Shown: piece after piece, positions 32,559 to 43,000 of the stretch
How positions within the stretch are numbered: position 1 is the first letter of the stretch
Layout: the number at the start of each line of letters is the position of its first letter
NCBI GenBank assembly: GCA_027923505.1
Contig: BROI01000002.1
Location: 2,418,001-2,482,000, forward strand
DNA length: 64,000 nucleotides
Direction of reading: 5' to 3'
Origin: Mayamaea pseudoterrestris
Lineage: Eukaryota; Bacillariophyta; Bacillariophyceae; Sellaphorales; Sellaphoraceae
Made by a program: the position numbers and the translations under genes
The notes under the pieces: model-generated
What the model saw: the letters and a program-made list of their open reading frames with translations, nothing else
Told to the model about the DNA's origin: nothing
Database searches by the model: none

Positions 32559-33575
32559 ATGCAATCGACTGCTCGACTGTTCGCCCCCACCATTACCTTT
32601 TTGTCGCCATGTACTGTAGCTGCTGCTCGAGCTTGTGAGAAACTTGAACAATGGACAGCTTTTGCTCGAGTGAACGAACCTAAGATTCGAAGGGAATGGG
32701 GTGTCACATGGGAAATTCATTCTCTTTGCTGCTCGCTGACGGGGACAACAATTCAGTACATGGCATCCTCAAGATCCTCGTCGACGAAATCCGGTCAGCA
32801 ATCGCTCATATCTGTGCAAGACATTCATGAAAGTCATCTCAATAAGCAGGAGCAACTGTTCCAATTGCTTTGTGAAACGAAAAGTTCGGCAAGACTTTTG
32901 GTCGCAGACATTTTACGTCGGTCCATTTCGCCTCAGACGTTGCTGGGGTCCAGTTTGACGCCAGTAGTGCAAGTGCAGGAGAGCCTAACTAGCGATCACG
33001 TTGACTCGAGCAAGCCTATATTCATGGACGGTGTTCTCAAGGAAATGACACTTCCCTTCTTTATTGCCGACCGAGACACTTCCGAGCAGCTTGCGACGCT
33101 TCCGCGTCTGACCACTGGCCTTTATCGCTTCTGTAATGGTCTTGCTATACGTCCACTACTCGCATCGCAGGAGGATCATGCACTTCCTCCTCCGTCACTC
33201 ATCTTCCACACCACAAAGTGCACTTTAAACGATGAGTTCGACCCAACTGCTATCGTTACCAAAATCGGTTGCTCGGGCACGAATCCCAATGGCCAAGCAA
33301 TGGTTCGGCACGGCGATACGCGCGGCATTGACGTTCGCTTCTGCGCAAGTTCCATTCACTCATCCATGTTTTGCGAGGCACAGGAATCCTTGCTAGCCTC
33401 GAGCTTGAAGGATCTGCAGTCGACAAGTGTTTTGCAAAGTACGGGGCAGGCCGATCCGAAGACGTTGCAAGCGGATTGTTGGGTTGAGTTTCGGGCAAAT
33501 ATGAAGAGGCCCATGGGTTTCGTCAAAAAGACTCAGTCAAAGATTGCTAAAGCACCAAGCTTGCCGTATGAATAG
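32559..33575 (+). CDS. Hypothetical protein, 338 residues
   Basis: A single-exon frame starts at ATG 32559. An internal ATG at 32760 opens the better-behaved part (MASSRSSSTKSGQQ) and could be the true start, giving about 271 residues. The body contains QEQLFQLLCETKSSARLLVADILRR, a helical segment, then RLTTGLYRFCNGLAIRPLL and IGCSGTNPNGQAMVRHGD. A Lys-rich tail follows (FVKKTQSKIAKAP). I recognise no domain, and there is no transmembrane segment. Codon use and the absence of stops support a real gene. It converges on the methyltransferase gene with 90 bp between stops. Confidence 0.6.
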   Translation: MQSTARLFAPTITFLSPCTVAAARACEKLEQWTAFARVNEPKIRREWGVTWEIHSLCCSLTGTTIQYMASSRSSSTKSGQQSLISVQDIHESHLNKQEQLFQLLCETKSSARLLVADILRRSISPQTLLGSSLTPVVQVQESLTSDHVDSSKPIFMDGVLKEMTLPFFIADRDTSEQLATLPRLTTGLYRFCNGLAIRPLLASQEDHALPPPSLIFHTTKCTLNDEFDPTAIVTKIGCSGTNPNGQAMVRHGDTRGIDVRFCASSIHSSMFCEAQESLLASSLKDLQSTSVLQSTGQADPKTLQADCWVEFRANMKRPMGFVKKTQSKIAKAPSLPYE

Positions 33576-33665
33576 AAATAAATATAATGCCGATTGCATT
33601 TATTTACTTTGGTTGAAAAATTCAATCAACAGGGCAGTGATATAATACAGTCAAGTGATCTTATG

Positions 33666-35618
33666 CTAACTCTTATAGACCTCCATCTTTTGAGTTTTTG
33701 GATTAAGAAAAATCTTGCGATTCTTTTTGGCTTCCTTAATTTGCTCCTTCATCTTTACTGTGTATTCCTCGCGTTGCTGTTGCTGCTGTGCAATAGCTTG
33801 TCGATAGTCATTCAGCTCCGATTTAGCCATTTGAGGAAATGATTTTCTTATATCCAATATTTCTCTCATTTCATCTGCACTCATTGCTGACAGCCAAAGC
33901 GCAAACTCCTCCCTAGTAGCCACGCCGGGAGTCAAAATTTCGGCGGCCAGCAGCTCCGTGCCCAAAAGCTGAATATCCGACTCGGACAAATCATGACACT
34001 TTGACCGAACGACAGCGTAGGTTGGCTTTAGAGCAGTTACAAAAGCTTTTAGTGCATCCTCTTGCTCCTGTCTTCCAGTCCCAAATCGTGGTACAATGTA
34101 TGCCAGCAGATTGACTTTAGCTTCAAGGTCCAAAGCATTGGTATATTCGCCTACTGGTGCCCAAAACTCGGGCGACGGCTTCAGTAAGCCCAAACCTTGA
34201 CGCAGCGCTGTCATTTGTTCGTCGTTGCCGTCAAAACCTGGATCACTGATCAAATCTGCCGCCAATTGCGCTTGCATGCTAAAAGTAAAGGCAAATTGAT
34301 CCATTTTGACAAGTGGTTCATAAACAATAGGCAAGAGGGCTACGTTTTGCTCAATCGCCTTTTTGATTTCGTCATTTACTGATAGCTCGTAGTTGCGAGC
34401 TAACCGAGGTACCACTAGCTTCTTGTCGCGAGCCTCAAGTGTTGGCAACATCCACGTAAGACTGTTTATGGAATCTTCCAAACTGGATGGATCAATTGAG
34501 TCGCTTTGGTATGCCTTGTAGGCTTGGACGACGAATATGTTGTTGTCCTTGCCTTGCTTCACGATATTCGCCAGAGGATTCGCGCCACCGCGATCAATTT
34601 TCTTGGCCGACTCTGGGCTAATGTCAAAGCCGATTAAATCGGTCCAGCCATCGCCAGCGCTGAACTGGAAGAAGCTTCCGGTAATCCACATGTGTTGATC
34701 ATCATTGTATGCCCTCCACGCTTCGGTCTGTGCGTCCGTGTAGAAACTTTTGGTCGCTTCCTTCGCAGAGAATGCCACCATCATGATTCCTCCCGGCTTC
34801 AGCAAGTGCCAAGCACTGCGGAAAACTTCCCTCGGCGACACCAAGTACTCCACAGTGTTTGTCATAATGACAGCATCAAACGGTTCGGTACCCAATTTTC
34901 GGAGCTCTTCGGAATCAACGTCGCCATCATCTTCAACCTTGTTTAAATCCACTACCAGCTTTTCAGTCAGAGAAGGATTTTGATCCATTGCCTTCGGCTC
35001 CAAACTGACCCCAACGTGTCGGATAGGCTTGATTGAGTTTGGGAGATACGAATCTTTGCCGGCGCCAAGCTCTAAGATAGATAATTCATCTTTCAAATAA
35101 AATTGAAAATGACTCTTCAGATTTTCAATAGCTTCTTGATCCAGTTCGAAGGTTTGCGTCGTTTCCTGCCAAAACGTGACGGGGTCAAACTTGTCTTCAT
35201 CGCTTACTGCTTTTTCGTCCGCTCCAGGCGCTTGTGCAACTCCACTGAGCATACTCGCCATGCCTTCCAGCTGCGACTTTCTCTTCTGAGCTTCGGCCTC
35301 CTTGTTAGGAAGGAAGAACTGCTTCGCGTACGGCCAGGCTTGAGGCCACCGCCATGCTCCCTTGCCCACCCGCAGACCAGGTGCTTCATTTGCAGCTTCG
35401 GTCGGAGATGCCATTGGTTCATTCTTCTTATCATTCTCCTCGCGCATCTTTTTGATCATTGGTCCGATAATGAACGGCGGTAGAAGAGCACAGAGTTGTG
35501 ATGGATTCCTTGTCGTCGTCCGTGAATTAATGGCACGAGTTTCGGACGGTCCGACAAAACCGTGGACTTGACAAACGCCGCACACAAATGCAGCAATTGG
35601 GATACTCGAGTACCTCAT
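33666..35618 (-). CDS. Plastid-targeted SAM methyltransferase-domain protein
   Basis: 650 residues from ATG 35618 (the frame is open 22 codons upstream, starting with GTG). The N-terminus MRYSSIPIAAFVCGVCQVHG is a signal peptide. The predicted cleavage is followed by FVGPSETRA, the Phe(+1) transit start used by complex red plastids of diatoms and relatives, so the protein is predicted to enter the plastid. Residues about 180-345 form a class I SAM-methyltransferase fold: motif I LSILELGAGKDSY, then HVGVSLEP, DAVIMTNTVEYLVSPREVF and LLKPGGIMMVAFSAK. The C-terminal 300 residues are helical without a recognised domain and end in a Gln-rich basic coiled coil. The substrate is unknown. Confidence 0.82.
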   Translation of the reverse strand: MRYSSIPIAAFVCGVCQVHGFVGPSETRAINSRTTTRNPSQLCALLPPFIIGPMIKKMREENDKKNEPMASPTEAANEAPGLRVGKGAWRWPQAWPYAKQFFLPNKEAEAQKRKSQLEGMASMLSGVAQAPGADEKAVSDEDKFDPVTFWQETTQTFELDQEAIENLKSHFQFYLKDELSILELGAGKDSYLPNSIKPIRHVGVSLEPKAMDQNPSLTEKLVVDLNKVEDDGDVDSEELRKLGTEPFDAVIMTNTVEYLVSPREVFRSAWHLLKPGGIMMVAFSAKEATKSFYTDAQTEAWRAYNDDQHMWITGSFFQFSAGDGWTDLIGFDISPESAKKIDRGGANPLANIVKQGKDNNIFVVQAYKAYQSDSIDPSSLEDSINSLTWMLPTLEARDKKLVVPRLARNYELSVNDEIKKAIEQNVALLPIVYEPLVKMDQFAFTFSMQAQLAADLISDPGFDGNDEQMTALRQGLGLLKPSPEFWAPVGEYTNALDLEAKVNLLAYIVPRFGTGRQEQEDALKAFVTALKPTYAVVRSKCHDLSESDIQLLGTELLAAEILTPGVATREEFALWLSAMSADEMREILDIRKSFPQMAKSELNDYRQAIAQQQQQREEYTVKMKEQIKEAKKNRKIFLNPKTQKMEVYKS

Positions 35619-36022
35619 GATGGTTTGCAAAAAATTGGATCGCTTATTACAAAGATGTGGATCCGTTTTGTTGTTAACCGACACCCGAGTGGATCCGTCT
35701 CCTTGTTGTCATCGAACTTCAACCTCGCGGTGTGTGACGTCGAAAGCGGCAGTGAATTGACACGTTGCGACGCTACGCGTACCGTATGAGAAGAATCCCG
35801 CAGGCACGCATATATGATACATCATACAGTACCGGTACAAACAAACTACTTACCGGTAGTGCTCGTAGCAGCGAGTATGGACATCGGTATTACGTACTAG
35901 AGTATGATAATGATAGCAGTTTTACCGTTGACTGCTCGTGAATGCAACATCTACCGTCTTCCAATCATGCGGAGTCCAGACACGAATAGTATTTTGGTGT
36001 GTGAATCCACCGACGATCAATT
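35619..36022. promoter_or_regulatory. Upstream region of methyltransferase gene with paired TACCGGTA
   Basis: TACCGGTA palindromes occur at 35831-35838 and 35852-35859, 21 bp apart centre to centre, about 215-240 bp upstream of the start codon. The rest, between this gene's start and the RecQ stop at 36023, shows no ORF of merit. The region also serves as the 3' flank of RecQ. Confidence 0.4.
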
Positions 36023-39000
36023 TCAGAAATATGGGGACTTGCCGATGGATTTGCCCGAACTGCTCGCTGATGCCTTGGCCTTGCCGTCGGGCACTGTAGA
36101 TAAATCGATGTCATTACCGAACTCGTCATCATCATCGTCGTCTAACTGTAAGATGTCTTTCTCGGCTGAGTCTGTCTTCGGACGCTTCGATGGTCGTCGG
36201 TCTTTGACATAAGCCTGGAGCGAATTGCTTTCGATAAAGTTGCCGACAATTCTGACAATCTTCTCGCCATACTCCTTGATGATGTTCTCGCCGAGTATAC
36301 CAAGTTCCTTCAGCTCATCTATTGTCATGGGCACTCCAGCAGCCAAAGCCTTCATGGCATCGTTGCTCATGATATTCCAATGAAAGACGTTGTTCCCAAG
36401 GAGCTGTTCCTCAGCACTCCAGTTCCGTACCAAAGTTTTAAACGTATTCACAAGCTTTTGTGTCATGTCAGCAGGGAGGACCGACAATTTTGCATTCGAT
36501 TGTCCAGTAGATCCAGTGAACATGACTTCATCGTCGCTGCTATCCGTGTCGCCGTCAATGACAACTTCTTTGCGTATTCCGTTCGCCGAGACCTCCGTAG
36601 CTGCTTCCGTCGCAGGCTTTTTTCGGCTGCCAGACTTTGGACTCTTTTTGGGCTTCGTCTTGGTTTTCTTCTCGTCGGCTTTTTTAGTCTTTTGAGTTTT
36701 AGAACCTTCTTTAGCCACTTCAACAAAAAACGGTCTTGATCCATTCTGCACAGCCGATGCGTTTTCAGCAAGGTGAATGTAGTCAGTCGTAAAGCCGCCT
36801 GTATTCTCTTGTGATATCTCCTGAAACACACGATCGAATACAAGAGCGTGCATGATTTGATCAATTTCAAATTTCTTAAATTTGGCACCCTTGCCATAGC
36901 CGCGCAATCGTCCGACGTCAAGGAATTTGGTGGCACTCTGGGCTTTGGAACCGCTGAAGAGTTGGACAAGCTGTGCCATGGTCACCCCTTGGCCGCGTTT
37001 CTGCTGGGAAACATCAGCAAATAAGTCCAGCAAGACCTTTGCGTCATTTGTAAAGTCTTTCCGTTCAGGCTGCCGGCCGGCTTTGCAGTTGTCGCAAGTT
37101 TCGCCGCACTTTGAGCTGTCAAACGTCTCCCCAAAGAATTCAAGCTGCATGGTACGCCGACAACGAAACTGGTCCTCACAGTAACGAACGCACGTATACA
37201 ACTGGTCAATTTTTCTTCGGGTTGCTTGATTGTTTGGGCTTTGCGATGATTTGGTAATCATGTGCTCCAAAATTTTCTTATCCTTGTAGGTGTAGTACAG
37301 TATGCAGTTTGCTTCGTCGCCATCACGACCTGCTCGTCCACTTTCCTGATAGTAATGAGTGATTGACTTTGGCATTGAGTAGTGGATTACGTAGCGGACA
37401 TCAGGCTTGTCGATGCCTGTAAATGAAATGCAAGGAAGAGTAGAAGCGTGAGTGTCTGATAAGTTGGGGTTTTCAAGTCTTCTGATGCTTACCCATGCCA
37501 AATGCAATCGTTGCACAGAGCACACTGCATTGTCCGTTGCTCCAATCCCGATGCCGACGTTCGCGTTCGTACGCATCCAATTCAGCATGATAGTACGACA
37601 CCCGCACACCACTACAGCCAGGTCTTAAGCGCACATTTTCTTGAAGCTTTGTCGACAAATTTTCGCAATCCTTGCGACTCAAACAGTAAATGACACCGGA
37701 ATCTCGTGGACGAGACGCAATGTACGACGCTATTGACTCCAAAGTTTTCCCATCCTTTGAGCGAACTTCGTAATGGAGGTTTGGTCGATTGAAGGACGAG
37801 ACATATCGGTAAGGATCGCGCATACCAAGCAATCGAATGGCATCGTTGACCACCTTTTCGTTGGCGGTTGCTGTGAGCGCCATGAGTGGTACGTTCGGAA
37901 ATTCCCGGCGAAATATACCTAACTCGTTATAGTCTGGTCGGAAATCGTGGCCCCAATCACTCAGACCTGTAACGAATGCGGCAGTAAGTCAACATACACA
38001 GCTCTCCGAGTAAAAGCCTACTGACGCTGAAACTTACAATGTGCTTCGTCAATTACGAAGCGGCTGATTAAACTCTTGTTGCATAGGTTTCGAAGGATCG
38101 ACTGCGCCTGTCCCGAGTTCTTTATTTTTTCCGGTGTAAGATAAAGTAGCTTGATTCCATCGTGCGCACCTGTTTGATATAATTCATGGACGATTGACTG
38201 CACCTCCGTTTGATTGTTAGATGACATGAAGACTGCTCGTACACCAAGCTTGGTCAGCGAAGATACTTGATCTTGAATTAGAGATAGTAGAGGCGAGACA
38301 ACGACGCTCAATCCTGGTGCACACCATGCCGGTAACTGGTAGCAAAGACTCTTGCCTCCGCCAGTCGGCATGAGCACAAAGACGTCGCGACCTTGCATAG
38401 CATTATGAATGACTTGCTCTTGTCCTTGACGAAAAGTTTGATGTCCAAATTTGATTCTATTCTCCCGCACTATATCCTTGACGGGTCCGGAACTTCCATA
38501 TGAGGGTTGAGGAATACTAATGGAACTTGTATAATTAGCATTCGACTCTGTATTGCCATCGGCCCATTGGAAAAATTCGCACTTTTGGTCAACGGGCAAG
38601 GAGCACTTGTAAAATTGTCGACCAGCATTCGCTCCTTGGCGGGCCGTAAGAAGTACGCACGGAAGGCTATGACCTGGACACGGTGGATTGTTGTCGTAAG
38701 CATTGCCGCTGTCTCCGCTTAGCAATTCCGACGGTTGGATGAACGATCCAAATGATTGGTTCTGGTTCGCATAGCTCGCAGTCGAATATGCAAAGTTATT
38801 GCTCGTACTCGATTGCCCGAAACTTGAGATATTAGGATCATGGTGCAATGATAAATAAGGCTCTTTACCAGGCGTTTTGTTGCTTCCAATGTTGCTGCTG
38901 ATTTGCGAGCCATATTCGAAGCGGTTATGATTATCCCGGCTTGCGCCAAACGGTTTATTGTTTAAGTTGTTTCCGTACTTTGTGTAGTTGCTGTCAGTTT

Positions 39001-39541
39001 GATTGCTACTTTTACTTTGCGGTTGACTGTGCTGCTTCGCGACTAACGTATCCACGTCAAGTCCAGCGAGAAGAGCATCATAGTCTTCATCATCGTCGTC
39101 AATATCCATAGATTGGCGATTCGACACGGCATCTCCCGAGCGTGAAGAACGATTAACGGTTTCGCGAGACGAAATTTTCGTATTGTTATGGTTATTATCA
39201 GATTGTATTGGGACGAACGTTCTGCTTGAAGGAGGAGGTGCTTGCGAAATTGGTGGCGATGCGTTCGCTGCCACCCGAGGCTGTCGGCGTCGTTGCTGCG
39301 TAACTTCATACTCGCGAGTAGCGAAATCGACACGGTTCTGAATTTCGTTTAGCGTAATGGGTTGAGACTGAAATTTATGTAGCGTAAAGCAAGAATAGCG
39401 ATCTCGCTTCTGTTGCTGCCAAAGCTTCTCCGCAACGGAGCAGCCATCCTGCACTCCATATTCGAACCCTCCACCGCGATTGCAATTATTGGTTCTCTCT
39501 CTGCACCATTGCAGATTATTTTGGTTTATATGTTGGCTCAT
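36023..39541 (-). CDS. RecQ-family DNA helicase with N-terminal GRF zinc finger
   Basis: Exons 38038-39541, 37493-37966 and 36023-37416 give 1123 residues. The introns of 71 bp (GTAAGT...ACAG) and 76 bp (GTAAGC...ACAG) restore [14 protein letters not shown] and [11 protein letters not shown]. Residues 1-280 are Gln/Asn/Ser-rich with an acidic patch. A GRF-type zinc finger follows (C288, H291, C295, C313, C321; [15 protein letters not shown]). The helicase core has motif 0 FRQGQEQVI, Walker A PTGGGKS with Lys397, DEAH at 498-501, ALTATA, and motif [12 protein letters not shown]. The RQC zinc site ([20 protein letters not shown]) and winged helix follow. An HRDC domain lies near residues 935-1010, with an acidic Lys/Ser-rich tail. 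It unwinds recombination and replication intermediates in the nucleus. It is BLM-like by domain order. Confidence 0.93.
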
Positions 39542-40011
39542 GTTCTGTTGATAGAGATACTACAGAGAGGCACTGGTGTACAGGTGGCTGGTGCGGCGGT
39601 GCGTCCATGGTGAAGCCAAACAATACAGTAGTACATCACGGTTTCGCCCATGTGACGTCAGTTTATGACGTAATTGACATTGGCACTCGTTTCGTACTAT
39701 TGCCTTGTGGCGTTATTGACACTGGCACTTGTTTCATACTATTGCCTTGTGGCGTGATTGACACTGGCACTCGTTTCGTACTAGTGCCTTCTGACGTAAT
39801 TGACACTGGCACTCGTTTCGTACTATTGCCAAATGAGTTTCGTACTATTGCCTTTAAAACGTCTGTCCGTCGTTCAAAATTCTTCCTCGCCACACCATGC
39901 GAGCCTTGCGAGACGTGCCAATCGATCGATAGGTGCACAAGATTGACAGCTGCATTGCCTTCTATTATACTTACCATATTGTCACAGAGAATTAAAGACC
40001 AAACTTGAATC
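39542..40011. promoter_or_regulatory. Head-to-head promoter region RecQ/Brr2
   Basis: 470 bp between the two start codons, 39541 (minus) and 40012 (plus). It contains TGACGTCA at 39652-39659, an eight-base CRE palindrome, directly before the 42-bp tandem repeats listed separately. A minus-strand frame of 116 codons across it is a product of the repeat. Confidence 0.6.
39666..39852. repeat. Four 42-bp tandem repeats with TGACGTAA
   Basis: Units are 39666-39707, 39708-39749, 39750-39791 and 39792-39833, all exactly 42 bp, followed by a 19-bp partial unit. The consensus runs TGACGTAATTGACACTGGCA then CTCGTTTCGTACTATTGCC. Units 1 and 4 keep TGACGTAA, while units 2 and 3 read TGGCGTTA and TGGCGTGA. 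TGACGT is the core of CRE/bZIP sites. 42 bp is four helical turns, so sites would face one side of the DNA. Confidence 0.92.
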
Positions 40012-43000
40012 ATGGCTGACCGGGAGGAGCTCCAGAAACAATATGCTTACTCTGAAATGTCGAGTAAGGTCCTCCAAGCCGATCGTCGAGGTCGGCCGCG
40101 CGGAGAACCAACAGGAGAAGTTGAATCTTTGCGCAGCAAGCGAAATATTGGTCGCATGGGTGATCGGGTTGTAGCAGACAAGCCAGTTCCAAAGAAGAAG
40201 CAAAAACCTGCTCAGAACGATCAACTGCAGCAACAGCAAACAAAGAAAAGTTCAGCTTCGCTAGCAGTGTCTGGTGAATCAATCCTTGAACTCGGAAATT
40301 TGACTGGATATCAGCCATCGACGGACCAAGCGCGAGCTGCCTATGAAAGCATTTTGACATTACTTGCCAAGCTTTTGGGAAATCAAGGGCCACAGTTTCT
40401 TCGCGATGCGGCCGAGGAAGTGATTCTCACGCTCAAGGATGAAACGTTGCGCGATCCGGACCGACTCGAGTCACTTTCAAAGCTCTTGACTGGGAAGTCT
40501 GCCAAGACTCAAGGAGCTTTGGCGTCAGAGATATTTACGACAATGGTGCAACTTGGAAAGCAGCTAGACGACTATCACGTAAGGGCACGACATGCCGATC
40601 AAAACGACGACAATGATCAAATGGAGGGTGACATGGGTGTCGCAGTAGTATTTGACGAAGAATCGGCTACTGGATCGGACAATGATAATGATGGTGCAGA
40701 AATCATTGGTGAAAATGTTGTTCTTGATGCAGCTTCTTCTGATTCCGAGGAGGAGCACGACGATGGGCCGCAACCTGCTGGCCTTGACGAAAGTGATGAA
40801 GAAAAGTTAGTACAAGGAGCAGCGGCCGATGAAAAGAAGAGGAGCAAACACGGTCATGACCGCACTTTATCAATTCATGAAGTTGATGCTCATTTTCTAC
40901 AGCGTCAATTGTCTAAACACTTTGACGATGCGGAAGTCTCGGCGAAAGTGGCAACAGAAGTTTTGGAAATTCTGGACATCCGCAACAGTGCTGATGTACG
41001 CGAATGCGAAAACAGACTGCTGGTTTTGCTCGGATTTGATTTGTTTAACACCATAAAGCTCGTTCTTCACAACAGAACTCGCGTCTGGGCATGCGTATCG
41101 ATGAAGCGCGCAAGCACCGATCAGGAGCGAAAAGCCATTGAAGCAGCCCTCTTAGACGAAGCGACCGGAGAGGGCAAGCGAGTTTGGGACGAATTGCACT
41201 TAAAAGGCAAAACTGATGATTGGACAAGAGACCGTTTAAAGCCTCAAGATGCTAACAAGGGTGATATTTATAGTGGTGATGACGCAGCCCCAATGGAGAT
41301 TGATAGTGAGCCCGTCGATGAGCTCGATTTAGATGCGCTCGCTTTTAAGGATGGCGCTCATATCATGAGTAACAAATCCTGCAAGTTGCCAGACGCATCC
41401 TGGCGGGTCATGAAGAAAGGCTACGAAGAAGTGCATGTTCCTGCAACTCGCAGTGTCATCTCCAAGGATGAAGTGCTAATCGCGATAAATGATTTGCCCA
41501 AATGGACTCACGCAGCTTTTAAGGGGATGGACAAGCTTAATCGAATCCAGTCCAAAATGTGCGACGTCGCTTTACATACGTCCGAAAACCTATTGCTCTG
41601 TGCGCCCACTGGCGCCGGCAAAACCAACGTCGGCGTGCTGACGATTATGAATATCCTTGGCCAGTATCGACGCAGGGAACTAAATGACAATTTACAAAGT
41701 ATTGGAAATTGTTTTGACCTTTCCGCTTTTAAGATTGTGTATGTGGCTCCGATGAAGGCTCTTGTTCAGGAAGTCGTCAAGAATTTCTCGAGCCGGCTGC
41801 AAGATTACGGCATCACAGTTCGTGAGCTCTCTGGTGACGCGAGTCTCACGCGTCAACAGATCGCCGAGACACAGATGATTGTCACTACCCCAGAAAAATG
41901 GGACATTGTAACTCGACAAGGGGAGGGCAGGGCTTTTACTCAATTGGTGAAATTGGTTATTATCGATGAGATTCACTTGCTGGCTGATGAGCGGGGTCCG
42001 GTTTTGGAAAGTATTGTCTCGCGCATGATCAGACAAGTGGAGTTGTCTGCGGAGCCTATTCGTCTCGTCGGACTTTCGGCGACCTTGCCAAACTTTGCGG
42101 ATGTTGCAGCGTTCTTGCGCGTCAAGCCCGAGCGAGGGTTGTTCTTTTTCGACTCTTCCTACCGACCCGTCCCTTTACAAATGCAGTACATCGGCGTCAC
42201 GGAACGAAATGCTTTTAAACGATTTCAACTTCAAAATGAAATCTGTTACGAAAAAGCTATGGATCAGCGTCGCAATAATAACCAAATACTCATCTTTGTT
42301 CATAGTCGCGCCGAAACGGCCAAGACTGCGAAGGCATTACGTGACATGGCAGTTGCTCGGGACGAGCTCAATTACTTTGTGCGTGATGGTGGCGCCACCT
42401 CCGAAATTCTGCGAGAGGAGGCTTCGTCGGCGAAGAATTCTGATTTAAAGGATGTATTGTCGTACGGCTTTGCCATTCACCATGCCGGCATGCAGCGCGA
42501 GGACAGAGAGCTTGTAGAAGACCTTTTTGCTGATCGACACATTGCAGTGCTTTGCTGCACGGCGTAAGTACATGGTCATGCGTGCGGCATCTAGTTCTGC
42601 CTTAGCCCATCATCTGCTGACATCAATGACTCTCTCTCTCGCAGCACTCTGGCGTGGGGTGTGAACGTGCCCGCTTTTAGCGTCATTATTCGCGGAACCC
42701 AGATATATGATCCATCGAAAGGGCGATGGGCGGAGTTGAGCCCTCTCGACGTCCTCCAGATGCTGGGTCGGGCAGGTCGTCCACAATATGACAGCGAAGG
42801 AGAAGGAATTATTATAACTCAGCATTCGCAACTGCAATTTTACCTGTCGCTTACCAATTTACAACTACCGATTGAGAGTCAGATGATCAAGAGCCTGGCC
42901 AATCATCTTAACGCCGAAGTGGTTCTTGGCACTATTCAATCAATAGAAGACGGCGTGGACTGGCTGAGTTATACTTTTTTATATGTCCGGATGCTGCAAA

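Noticed and set aside
39663-40013. 116-codon minus-strand ORF with 14-residue repeats (TKRVPVSIT)
   Set aside because: It is produced by the 42-bp promoter repeat, whose length is a multiple of three; it starts inside the Brr2 start region and has no protein-like features.
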